From: G963668435 sp963668435
GTDB taxonomy: Bacteria > Latescibacterota > Latescibacteria > Latescibacterales > Latescibacteraceae
Direction: 5' to 3'
Assembly: GCA_963668435.2 (NCBI GenBank)
Contig: CAXXSC010000006.1
Coordinates: 434,001-498,000, forward strand
Length of the DNA: 64,000 bases
This document shows positions 55,160 to 63,162 of this stretch, one piece after another. The stretch's first letter is position 1; every line of letters begins with the position of its first letter. The notes below the pieces were generated by a model. It was not told the origin of the DNA and did no database searches. It saw nothing but the letters and a program-made list of their open reading frames with translations. The position numbers and the translations under genes were made by a program.

Positions 55160-55339
55160 ATGGCACTCAGGAAAATCGGTGCGTTGTGGAATAAATCGGA
55201 CAAGCACGGCAAGGATTACCTGGCCGGTGAGCTTGATCTCGGTGTTCTCGGCAAAGTTCAGATCGCCGTTTTCCAGAGCGACGAGAAGAAAAGCAAGCAA
55301 AGCCCGGACGCCACTATCCACATGTTCGAGGAGGATTGA
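55160..55339 (+). CDS. 59-residue DUF736-like protein
   Basis: Short gene not among long ORFs: ATG 55160, stop 55337-55339, with GAAGGAGGGAGA just before. Begins MALRKIGALWNKSDKHGKDY, then LAGELDLGVLGKVQIAVFQS and a C-terminal DATIHMFEED. This resembles plasmid/ICE DUF736-type small proteins. Starts 15 bp after the DUF932 stop. Real because of its strong ribosome site and place. Confidence 0.7.
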   Translation: MALRKIGALWNKSDKHGKDYLAGELDLGVLGKVQIAVFQSDEKKSKQSPDATIHMFEED

Positions 55340-55410
55340 CGGATAGTCGAATAGGGGATATGATAATAGTGATGCTTTTGTGTTTTTCCGCTAAAGGGAA
55401 AACGCAATCA

Positions 55411-55447
55411 ACCGCCAGACTGAGAAATTGGTTTGGCGGTTTTTATT
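55411..55447 (+). terminator. Rho-independent terminator of the DUF2958-DUF932 block
   Basis: ACCGCCA pairs with TGGCGGT across a 19-base loop, followed by TTTTATT. Confidence 0.75.
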
Positions 55448-55471
55448 ATGGAAGATATTATAAATCAAAAG

Positions 55472-56428
55472 TCATTTCCAACATATCACCTGTGAATGAT
55501 TCCCAGGAATACTCCATTCAATATTATCAAAGAAGAAGGCTAACCAGTTGTAAAGAATTCGGGTATTTTCCTTGATTTCCCATCTATACGGCAAAGGCAC
55601 GTCGGAACAATGGCTGTGAATCCAGTTGTTCATAGCGCCGAAGTGAAGCGACTTATTTTCTTTAATATAAGCTACGATGTCTTGGATGAATGGCTGTTCG
55701 CTGAAAGATTTTTGCAGAACCTCCATAAATTGGTTTTTATCAAGGCCTGATTGCATTCCATATAGCACAAGATCGTGAATAAACTTTCGCTCAGTTTCAG
55801 TATTGTCATCATCACAGCATCCAGACTCATAGTACGAGCAGAGGATTTCTGGTTGCTCTGTGGCTGGAAGAGAATATATAGAATAAGGTTTCTCTGTGTT
55901 TTCTGGAATGACGAGGGGTGGAACGGCTATTCTCGAATTTGTACATGAGTTTGCGTATGCCTGAAAAATCGCAAACAATTCATCATTAACGAGGATGCTA
56001 CTTTCAATAATCCAGTAGATTTTTGCCCAATCCTCTGATGTCAAACGAACAAAACCACCAACCTCAATATTGAAAGTGCCACTATATCCAAAGCCTCTAT
56101 TTGTGAGATTCCCACTTGTATGAAAGGCGATGTTCGATTCAAAGACATAGAGCTTGAGATGAATGTTGTCGTTTCGATAGAGTGCAACATTCTGATTTGT
56201 AAGTAATGAATAAATACCGACATCAGTAACCTGGCTAAATATATCCTCTTTCCGCCACCGAACAATGACTTTTGCGTCAGAAGATAGACACCCGTTTGAG
56301 AGAAGTGACTCAAGCGCACTTTGTTTGATGAATGGCGATATTACGAGAAGCAGCTTGTCTCCACTTCTAATACGCTCTTCAACTGCTCGATGAACAGGAT
56401 TCCATACAAGATGCGGTTGTAGTTTCAC
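55472..56428 (-). CDS. PLD-family (HKD) nuclease-like protein
   Basis: 318 residues, GTG start (AAGAAGG upstream). One HxK motif in a PLD-like setting: DNIHLKLYVFESNIAFHTSG, NLTNRGFGYSG; a related part near the N-terminus reads LLLVISPFIKQSAL. Single-HKD proteins act as dimers. Last gene of the minus-strand operon, 24 bp after the GHKL gene. Predicted nuclease of the defence-like operon; the C-terminal ~130 residues are unrecognised. Confidence 0.75.
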   Translation of the reverse strand: MKLQPHLVWNPVHRAVEERIRSGDKLLLVISPFIKQSALESLLSNGCLSSDAKVIVRWRKEDIFSQVTDVGIYSLLTNQNVALYRNDNIHLKLYVFESNIAFHTSGNLTNRGFGYSGTFNIEVGGFVRLTSEDWAKIYWIIESSILVNDELFAIFQAYANSCTNSRIAVPPLVIPENTEKPYSIYSLPATEQPEILCSYYESGCCDDDNTETERKFIHDLVLYGMQSGLDKNQFMEVLQKSFSEQPFIQDIVAYIKENKSLHFGAMNNWIHSHCSDVPLPYRWEIKENTRILYNWLAFFFDNIEWSIPGNHSQVICWK

Positions 56429-56452
56429 TATCAGTGCCTTCTTGATTATCCA

Positions 56453-58273
56453 TTATTCCTCTGCTTCTAAAAGAAAGTCTCGAGCAATCCTGCCCCAATC
56501 ACTCCGAAGATCTTCAAGCTGACGTTGACGAACATCTCCAGCTTCATCTTCAAGTCTTGCCCACGCAGTAATTAAAAGCTTCAATGCTTTTAGTGCAGGA
56601 TGCTCTTCATCATTATCTTTAAGTAGCGCAAAAAGATGGTCGCTTGCTGGGTGTCGGCTATTGAGCTTAATAATTATTGTTCCAGCTTTGGATTGGATAT
56701 CGAATATGGCAGATCCTGGGACGGAGGCTTCCTGGAATAGATATTTTAAATTCTTACTCACATACTCAACAGCTATTTCCTTTGCCTCGTTTTCATCTGT
56801 ACCTTCAGCAATTAATTCTTCTGTAATTTGTTTTTGCTTTTCTTCTTTAGATAAGCTATCGTCATCGTCGCTCTTGCCATGCTTTCCAAACTCTTCTCGA
56901 CGTCTTTCAGTTGCCTTAGTCGCAATGTCTTCAGCAGAACCTGGAGGTGGTATCAAATCATCTGCCGTTCGCGTTCCTTCGCCCATTCGAGCAATTTGCT
57001 GGCGTATCACACCTTCTTTACCTCTCCTTGTTCCCAACTTATTAGTGATTTCGTGTGATATCTTATAAATTGCTAACCTCGGATCTCCTGTATCACGAAG
57101 CATATCCTCATATTCACCAGGACTAAGGTCCTCTGCCAAAGCATCGTCATCAAGATCACATTGCATAAATGCGGTTGCAGACTGTTTATTATTCGTAACA
57201 CCAAATACTTGATCGAGTTCTGGACCAAATGAGACTTCCACACCCCACCAACGATCTGTTGGATCATAGCGATTCTCAAAAGACCGGTTTAATTCCATTT
57301 CTCTACCTGCTCGTACTATTGATACTCCTTGATTTTTTCCCGCATGCTTACCAATAGCTGAGTTTCCGCCAGCATGCCGCGCCTCCTTTTTAGTTACAGA
57401 GAATTTCAGCATAACATTGTATTTTTCCCCATTGGACTCAACTTCTAAGGGATATTCAGTCAGTAAATCGAAGGCTGGAGTCTCATTATATGGCTCAGGT
57501 GTACATGTTCCAGACACTAGGTATAGAGGATCGTTCGGTAAAACGTCATTGTCATTATCATCCTTTTTCTTTATCTGCCCAGCAATTTCTTCAAAAGCTG
57601 CCAGTCGGATTGCAACCTTTCTATCGCTGAGAAAGTAACGGTACATCCGGCCTATCAAGAATTCTGAATTCCTAAAGAATGCTGTGCTGGTTTTCCATCG
57701 TATACGATCTGTTTTCGACCACACCACAAGGGTGCCATGTTCGCCGATATCATCACGGATGAGTTCACTCCAACGCGTTGGCAATGTTGATTTTTCTGGA
57801 TCTGGAACTACTCTCTGCTCTCCAGAATGAATCTCATCGATGTCAATATAAGTATGTAAACATCGTCCGTGTTGCCATGACCAGACATCCACTCTACGAC
57901 ACTGAGAAATAGAAGCATTAGGAAGCCCCATGCCAAATTTACCAATTCCTTTTTGATTATCAAATGTCAAATGTGTTCCATTGCCAAATTGTAGTGCGAT
58001 CCTGAGTGTTTCAGCATCCATTCCACTTGCGTTGTCATATACGGCGACTTGATTAATGTGTTGAATTCGTCTCTCTGAAACTAGATCAACTTTATCTATA
58101 CACAACACTTCTACCTGAGTGATATCGTTAAAATTAATTCCTGCTTGAATGCTGTTATCAACTAGCTCTGCTAAAGCATGTGCTGTATCACGATAACCTG
58201 AATCTCGCATTGATTTGATTGCTAGATGTGGAGGGAGAATCTCGTAACTCATAAAAGTCGTGTCTGATGTCAT
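56453..58273 (-). CDS. GHKL (MORC/HSP90-like) ATPase
   Basis: 606 residues from ATG 58273, which overlaps the helicase stop as ATGA and has GAGGAGAT before it. Bergerat-fold ATPase: N-box LAELVDNSIQAG near 38, G1 VYDNASGMDAET near 80, G2 KGIGKFGMGLPNAS near 108. The middle contains VSIVRAGREMELNRSF, as in DNA-mismatch/MORC-type GHKL proteins, and a Glu/Lys-rich coiled coil at ~450-510. MORC-type GHKL ATPases clamp DNA; here it sits between a helicase and a nuclease, suggesting a role in sensing or loading on foreign DNA. Confidence 0.85.
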   Translation of the reverse strand: MTSDTTFMSYEILPPHLAIKSMRDSGYRDTAHALAELVDNSIQAGINFNDITQVEVLCIDKVDLVSERRIQHINQVAVYDNASGMDAETLRIALQFGNGTHLTFDNQKGIGKFGMGLPNASISQCRRVDVWSWQHGRCLHTYIDIDEIHSGEQRVVPDPEKSTLPTRWSELIRDDIGEHGTLVVWSKTDRIRWKTSTAFFRNSEFLIGRMYRYFLSDRKVAIRLAAFEEIAGQIKKKDDNDNDVLPNDPLYLVSGTCTPEPYNETPAFDLLTEYPLEVESNGEKYNVMLKFSVTKKEARHAGGNSAIGKHAGKNQGVSIVRAGREMELNRSFENRYDPTDRWWGVEVSFGPELDQVFGVTNNKQSATAFMQCDLDDDALAEDLSPGEYEDMLRDTGDPRLAIYKISHEITNKLGTRRGKEGVIRQQIARMGEGTRTADDLIPPPGSAEDIATKATERRREEFGKHGKSDDDDSLSKEEKQKQITEELIAEGTDENEAKEIAVEYVSKNLKYLFQEASVPGSAIFDIQSKAGTIIIKLNSRHPASDHLFALLKDNDEEHPALKALKLLITAWARLEDEAGDVRQRQLEDLRSDWGRIARDFLLEAEE

Positions 58274-59889
58274 TGCCAAATCTCCTCGAAATATTCAAAA
58301 GCTTCTGCCACACTTCGGAATCCCGGTAGTTCATCTACAACAGTAATAATTTTGCATCGTTCGTTGCCACCAGCTTTCGGGCCGCGAGCAGCTCTACCAA
58401 CCATTTGGCTGTAGAGCACTACTGATTGGGTAGGACGAGCTATCAAAGCACACTTAGTTTTTGGAGCATCAAATCCAGTTGTAAGTACTCCATAATTACA
58501 TAAAATTTGACATCCCGATGAATTTTTGTAATCAGAGATTAACTGCCTTCGTCTTGAAGAATTTGTCCGACTTGTTATAGCTCCTGCCTTATATCCCATA
58601 GCAGCTAAAATACTTGCAAGGACATGTGCATGCTCAACAGAACATGCAAATACTATTATTTTGCTCCCGGTTTTTGCTTCCTCTATTAGTCGGCTTAGTA
58701 TCAAAAAATTACGCTTATGATCTTGCCCGAGCCTTGATATAACAGATTGCGGAAGGTCTAATTCTACTTTGAGCTTTTTTATTTCTTCGGCAGTCATTTC
58801 AATTTTATGTTCTGGACTATATGGAACATAATCGTAATCAACATGTGCAATATAGCCCTCATCTTGTAAATATGTGATTGGGCTATCGTGGTTTGGTACT
58901 TTTAGTGTTACCTTTTGTCTTTTAAAAAATTTTGCCAACTTCATGTCTTGATGCGCATCAAGTAGACTACGGCCTGGTGTAGCCGACAATCCTAACAATG
59001 CAGTTCTTGGATCAGCCGTAAGCAAATCTAGCAAATGCTTATAAGTAGGTGCAATAGCCTGATGTGCTTCATCAATTACAACTAGCGATACTTGCCGCGC
59101 AATTTTTAAAAAAGTAGTCTGATCAGATAAGCTTCTTTGATAGAGAAGCTGGAGTCCTGCAACTAAAAGCCCTCCTTTAAGAGACTGGAGATCTGGTCTA
59201 TGTTCACCATATGCTCTGTAGACACTCATTGGCTTATTACCTAGAAATCTCCATGCCTTTTCAAACTCTTCAGCTGCTTGATCGCAAAGTTCTTCACTAT
59301 GAGCGAGCCAGACTATTAGATTTGTCTCGTCCAAGAGTTCTCGGAACATGTTGGCAAGAACGTTCATAGCAGTACGAGTTTTACCCGCACCTGTTGGCAT
59401 ATGAAGCAAAACTCTTGATTGATTCCCTTGGATTAAATAGCTCAAGCATTCACGATAGGCATTAACTTGGTGTGGAAAAAGGGCATATTCAGGTGTGATT
59501 GTTACAATAGGCAGGGAAGTAGAACCGTGCTCATCTTCGATTGGTGCACTATACCCAAAAAATCCAAAAAGCGTTTCAGTAGCATTACTACTTTTTGAAA
59601 AAGGTTGCTCACGCAAAGCTGTCCATGCATCTGGTCGTGGTGGAATCCCCACTAACCGACATAACCGCTCAGCATCTTCACTTGACAATGCATCAGTTAA
59701 TTCTTGCCGTCGAGTAGCATCAAGAAGTAGATCTTCAGCCCCGGACTGATTTATTACTAATTCTGCCAAATGTGATGATTGAAGGTGTTTAAGACCAAGA
59801 AGTTCAAGCAAGGACACTGTGCTATCACCTAAAAAAATAGCAAGTTCAGCTGCACCGAATCGTGTTAGTGTCTCATGCAGTTTTTTCAA
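58270..59889 (-). CDS. DEAD/DEAH-box (SF2) helicase
   Basis: 539 residues, TTG start with GGAGGA directly upstream. ~130 residues of unrecognised N-terminal domain, then Q-like FPHQVNAYRECLSYLI, Walker A MPTGAGKTRTAMNV near 165, DEAH in LVVIDEAHQAIAPTYKH near 270, SAT in LLGLSATPGRS, and C-terminal RecA half with TGFDAPKTKCALIARPTQS and MVGRAARGPKAGG. SF2 helicase/translocase of the Type I/III restriction or defence kind. Its TTG start overlaps the stop of the broken upstream gene frame (TTGA), so it was once translationally coupled to a DndC-like gene. Confidence 0.85.
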   Translation of the reverse strand: MKKLHETLTRFGAAELAIFLGDSTVSLLELLGLKHLQSSHLAELVINQSGAEDLLLDATRRQELTDALSSEDAERLCRLVGIPPRPDAWTALREQPFSKSSNATETLFGFFGYSAPIEDEHGSTSLPIVTITPEYALFPHQVNAYRECLSYLIQGNQSRVLLHMPTGAGKTRTAMNVLANMFRELLDETNLIVWLAHSEELCDQAAEEFEKAWRFLGNKPMSVYRAYGEHRPDLQSLKGGLLVAGLQLLYQRSLSDQTTFLKIARQVSLVVIDEAHQAIAPTYKHLLDLLTADPRTALLGLSATPGRSLLDAHQDMKLAKFFKRQKVTLKVPNHDSPITYLQDEGYIAHVDYDYVPYSPEHKIEMTAEEIKKLKVELDLPQSVISRLGQDHKRNFLILSRLIEEAKTGSKIIVFACSVEHAHVLASILAAMGYKAGAITSRTNSSRRRQLISDYKNSSGCQILCNYGVLTTGFDAPKTKCALIARPTQSVVLYSQMVGRAARGPKAGGNERCKIITVVDELPGFRSVAEAFEYFEEIWQ

Positions 59890-59958
59890 TAATATCCTCC
59901 TTGGTCAGTTATATCGACAAAATTTGGCATTATTATTAAAACTGAAAACCTATAGTAC

Positions 59959-60215
59959 AAATGACAAATAGCGCACCCCTCAACTTCATCCATTGACGGG
60001 ACACTATAACGGGGCAAACGCTCTAAATCTGTAAGTGACCGACCATCAACCCAAGTGAACTTCTTGTTGTTTTGATCTTTCTCGTACTTCTTTGCTTTTT
60101 CAAAAAGGTCTGGATGACGTTCTTTTAGACCTTGCCATTCACTTATTTGCTGATAAAAACAAAAGTAACATCCCGAACGGGATCACCATTTGTAATACTT
60201 TTGATATAGACCTAT
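59959..60215 (-). pseudogene. Broken 3' copy of the DndC/PAPS-reductase-like gene
   Basis: Reading the minus strand gives SRSGCYFCFYQQISEWQGLK, ERHPDLFEKAKKYEKDQNNK, and so on to MDEVEGCAICHL, nearly the last 78 residues of the intact gene at 62350-63162 with no gaps over ~230 bp. Its upstream part ends after GLYQKYYKW, then an in-frame TGA replaces an Arg codon, and nothing in the window before it continues the gene. Its frame then runs on past CHL to a stop whose TGA shares two bases with the helicase TTG start. It is thus the displaced original 3' end of the operon's DndC-like gene. Confidence 0.85.
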
Positions 60216-60258
60216 AAATTGTTAGTGATTTCAAATACATCTATAAATATTGTCCTAA

Positions 60259-61524
60259 TTATTGCATCTTGAATTTTTCAATTTTTACTTCAGAAATTTC
60301 TTTATTTAATACTCCTGCAAGTTTAGATTTTATTGACTTAACATTTTCTTTTGGCCACCATACTTTTAGATTTTGATCCAATGAATAACATATTAATTTT
60401 TCAGCAATACTTTGGTTTTCTTTTCTTGTTATCATATTTGAATTAATACTATCCCACAAGAGTCCCGACCATGGTTTACATGATAATTTTAAAGGGATTT
60501 TTGCAACCATATTAACAGCTTCCTCTAAGGTATAGATTTTGTGAAGATGTGTAATAGTTTTGATAATTATCATAAATCCGACTGGGCGAAATAGTAAATT
60601 CCCACCTTTATTGTTTCTAAACTTGTCCGTGCTTCTGCCCGTGGATATTGTTTTCTTGTAATCCTTAAGCGAATTAATATTATTAAACATTAAGTCGAAT
60701 AATTGAGTTGAAAAAATATAGTTTTTAGATATTTCATCCTCAGATGGTCTTATTTTTTTATAGTCATTAAAATTTGGTTCTTTTAGTTTAAGGAAATAAT
60801 TTAATGAATCAAACAGTGCTTCAATTGTTGTAATACATTCTTTATTATCAGATGGAATATTTTTCCCTTTTTTGATTAATATTGCCTTGTTGAAAATAGG
60901 ATATTCATCAATTAATTTTCGAGTTATTATTGCAACCATATCATCTTCATCAAGTGAAATTATTTCACTTTTGCTTACAGGTTTTGCGTATCTATTTAAT
61001 GTTGTAAATAACCTACGTGTACGTTTTAGACCTGCTACACTATTACTATGACCTATAAAAATTACACATATTTCTTCTTCACTTAAGTCAGTGTTTTCCT
61101 TTAATGCCTGTTTTATACCTAATAGTCTATGTTGACCGTCAATTGCTATTAATTTCTCATTACCTTCAAAAACAAGATATCCAACAACTCCTGACAAGCC
61201 AGAGTCTTTTAACAAACTGCTTTTTTTGACTATATCATAAGGAAGTTTTAATTCAACAAAATTTGGATTTCCACCATAGACACCTACAACCATGGCATTA
61301 AAGAGTCTTTGAGGTTGCTTTATCAAATATTCTTTAATACTTCCTATTCTGTTAGTTAATGATCTTTGAATTAAATCATTTAGACTTTTATTTTTATGAA
61401 TATCCGTTGCTGTTGAAATCCATTCTGAAACATGATGCATTTTCATACTACATATATAATAATTCCAATCACCCATATGGGATCGAAGTGCAGGAACAAC
61501 TAATTTAGATAATTTCTTTTTCAT
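60259..61524 (-). CDS. DGQHR-domain (DndB-like) protein
   Basis: 421 residues from ATG 61524, with GAGGTG overlapping the GIY-YIG stop. The DGQHR core is IAIDGQHRLLGIKQALKENT near residue 130, with VVGVYGGNPNFVELKLPYDI before and LKRTRRLFTTLNRYAKPVSK after, all family features. DndB is a regulator or substrate-binding protein of phosphorothioate systems; DGQHR proteins also occur in DpdB. AT-rich and unlike the flanking genes. Likely co-transcribed with the GIY-YIG gene. Confidence 0.85.
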   Translation of the reverse strand: MKKKLSKLVVPALRSHMGDWNYYICSMKMHHVSEWISTATDIHKNKSLNDLIQRSLTNRIGSIKEYLIKQPQRLFNAMVVGVYGGNPNFVELKLPYDIVKKSSLLKDSGLSGVVGYLVFEGNEKLIAIDGQHRLLGIKQALKENTDLSEEEICVIFIGHSNSVAGLKRTRRLFTTLNRYAKPVSKSEIISLDEDDMVAIITRKLIDEYPIFNKAILIKKGKNIPSDNKECITTIEALFDSLNYFLKLKEPNFNDYKKIRPSEDEISKNYIFSTQLFDLMFNNINSLKDYKKTISTGRSTDKFRNNKGGNLLFRPVGFMIIIKTITHLHKIYTLEEAVNMVAKIPLKLSCKPWSGLLWDSINSNMITRKENQSIAEKLICYSLDQNLKVWWPKENVKSIKSKLAGVLNKEISEVKIEKFKMQ

Positions 61525-61532
61525 CTTACACC

Positions 61533-62033
61533 TCAAAAAGCATTAACAACACTACTAATATCTGCAGTTAACCTAGTGTTGGCTGGAGGGATTAATGCAT
61601 GAATTAATGAATTTTCAATTTCAATCGGATCAAGACTATTTGGAACTATCGAATACGTAAAGTAAGCATAATTTTTGTACTTGTTAAGCAAATAGCGTAA
61701 TTTAGGTCGACCTAAAATGTTATTAATTTCCCCTGGATATTGCCTAAAACGTCTTCTTAAATTGTCTGCTTTGCCAATATATATCAAATAAGAAGTTGAC
61801 AAATTATTTGCTATACATGGATTTATTAGAAAACCATATACTCCAGGCTCTTCTGGAACATTTATAAATTCGTCTTTATCAAATTTAACAATATTCCATG
61901 ACAACGAAACAGGGCAATGAAATGAATCCCAACCTTCTGGCCAAAGAAAGAATTCTTGCACACAACCTTTAGCGGAGTCAACAAGATCAACAAAATCAAG
62001 AGGATTTTCTGGGCTGTTAGTATCTCTATTCAT
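61533..62033 (-). CDS. GIY-YIG nuclease-like protein
   Basis: 166 residues. GIY-YIG core: EEPGVYGFLINPCIA, TSYLIYIGKADNLRRRFRQY, LDPIEIENSLIHALIPPANT; the GVY and YIG motifs, Arg and Glu of the active site, are all present. The N-terminal ~55 residues are unrecognised. Just upstream of the DGQHR gene in an AT-rich stretch. Probable DNA nuclease: a defence effector or a homing-type nuclease responsible for the duplication seen here. Confidence 0.8.
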   Translation of the reverse strand: MNRDTNSPENPLDFVDLVDSAKGCVQEFFLWPEGWDSFHCPVSLSWNIVKFDKDEFINVPEEPGVYGFLINPCIANNLSTSYLIYIGKADNLRRRFRQYPGEINNILGRPKLRYLLNKYKNYAYFTYSIVPNSLDPIEIENSLIHALIPPANTRLTADISSVVNAF

Positions 62034-62349
62034 TACGATAAAATAACTCCGATTAATATATTATATTTCACCGTTATATTATTTAAACATATTTCATAGA
62101 ATTAGTGAAATGTAGAGTAAGATAATATATTATCCTTAAAGATATTTGTGAAGATTCTAGGCATAATTCAATAATGATAGATTGTTCTGCTGTTGATATT
62201 TACTCTATCATTCATAGTATTATTTTCACATTTCTAAGGGGTGTTTATTATGATTTAATATATTTTCTAAATTTAAATATACTTGAGTATTATTGAAGTA
62301 TTACGGTGATTGCTATTATGAATGAAACACATTGTTATTATTTGTGTGA
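62034..62349. other. AT-rich gap upstream of the GIY-YIG gene
   Basis: 316 bp between the GIY-YIG start and the stop of the intact DndC-like gene. Very AT-rich, with TAATATATTATATTTCAC near 62054 and an inverted GTGAAATG...GATAATATATTATC near 62105-62134. Presumably the promoter of the GIY-YIG/DGQHR pair; no gene is seen. Confidence 0.4.
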
Positions 62350-63162
62350 CTATAAATGACATATTGCACATCCCTCGACTTCATCCATTGAGGGAACTCT
62401 ATAGCGTGGTAAACACTCTAAATCTGTAAGTGACCGACCATCAACCCAAGTGAACTTCTTGTTGTTTTGATCCTTTTCATATCTCTTTGCTTTTTCAAAT
62501 AGGTCTGGATGACGTTCTTTAAGGCCTTGCCATTCACCGATTTGTTGATAAAAACAAAAATAACATCCCGAACGGGATCGCCACTCATAGTATGTCGGAA
62601 GACCTAAACCGGACTCCTCAAGAATACGTTTTACATCGGTTAATTTAATACCATCGTCTTTGAATGGATAAACAGGAACGATGTTTGGACGTTCAGATAG
62701 TTTGGGAGCCTTTTTCGGCTTGTAACCCTCACGGTCTTCGTCGGCTCTAATTCCAATATAGCTAAAGACTTTTTGTTCACCAACGTATTTCTCAAACGGT
62801 TGTATTTTCAATATTCTTGTGCACCAACGAGTACGAGGGCTTGGCAAAAAACCGCCATAAACTTCATTTAACCAAATGTCAAAAGGATTCCTACCTGGTT
62901 TTACTCTGATACTTAATGTATCTAGTGCATTAACCCGGTGCACAGGTTTTCCAATAAGTCCCTCGAGGCGTTTAATATATTCATCAGTTTCTGGTAATTC
63001 ACAGCATGTATCACAAAACACATACTCAGCAGGTATTTCAGGATAGGTTTCTTTTAAGTAAACTGCTAATGCGGCTGAATCTTTCCCTCCTGAAATACTC
63101 ACAATATGCTTTATCTCAGGCTCTTTTTTTATTGCGCCTAATGCTTCAGTTAATTCGGCCAT
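62350..63162 (-). CDS. DndC/PAPS-reductase-like ATP pyrophosphatase
   Basis: 270 residues from ATG 63162, GAAGGGC upstream; overlaps the upstream gene stop by 17 bp. PP-loop HIVSISGGKDSAALAVYLKE near 20; later PRTRWCTRILKIQPFEKYVG, then RSRSGCYFCFYQQIGEWQGL and at the end VEGCAICHL. Cysteines in WCTR, CYFC and CAIC could hold a 4Fe-4S cluster as in DndC. Typical role: sulfur or sulfate-nucleotide chemistry in phosphorothioation or the PAPS component of type 4 BREX. Intact copy of the gene whose 3' end is duplicated at 59959-60215. Confidence 0.85.
   Translation of the reverse strand: MAELTEALGAIKKEPEIKHIVSISGGKDSAALAVYLKETYPEIPAEYVFCDTCCELPETDEYIKRLEGLIGKPVHRVNALDTLSIRVKPGRNPFDIWLNEVYGGFLPSPRTRWCTRILKIQPFEKYVGEQKVFSYIGIRADEDREGYKPKKAPKLSERPNIVPVYPFKDDGIKLTDVKRILEESGLGLPTYYEWRSRSGCYFCFYQQIGEWQGLKERHPDLFEKAKRYEKDQNNKKFTWVDGRSLTDLECLPRYRVPSMDEVEGCAICHL

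Noticed and set aside
55472..59889. DISARM, Mokosh or Dpd as the identity of the helicase-GHKL-PLD set
   Set aside because: DISARM needs a DUF1998 protein, Dpd a TGT-like protein; neither is seen. Mokosh lacks a GHKL ATPase. A type 4 BREX or Dnd variant stays open until the upstream gene is known.
60259..62033. GIY-YIG/DGQHR pair as the original middle of the operon
   Set aside because: The duplicated 3' end on the far side, the AT-rich DNA and the loss of the ancestral overlap argue for later insertion.
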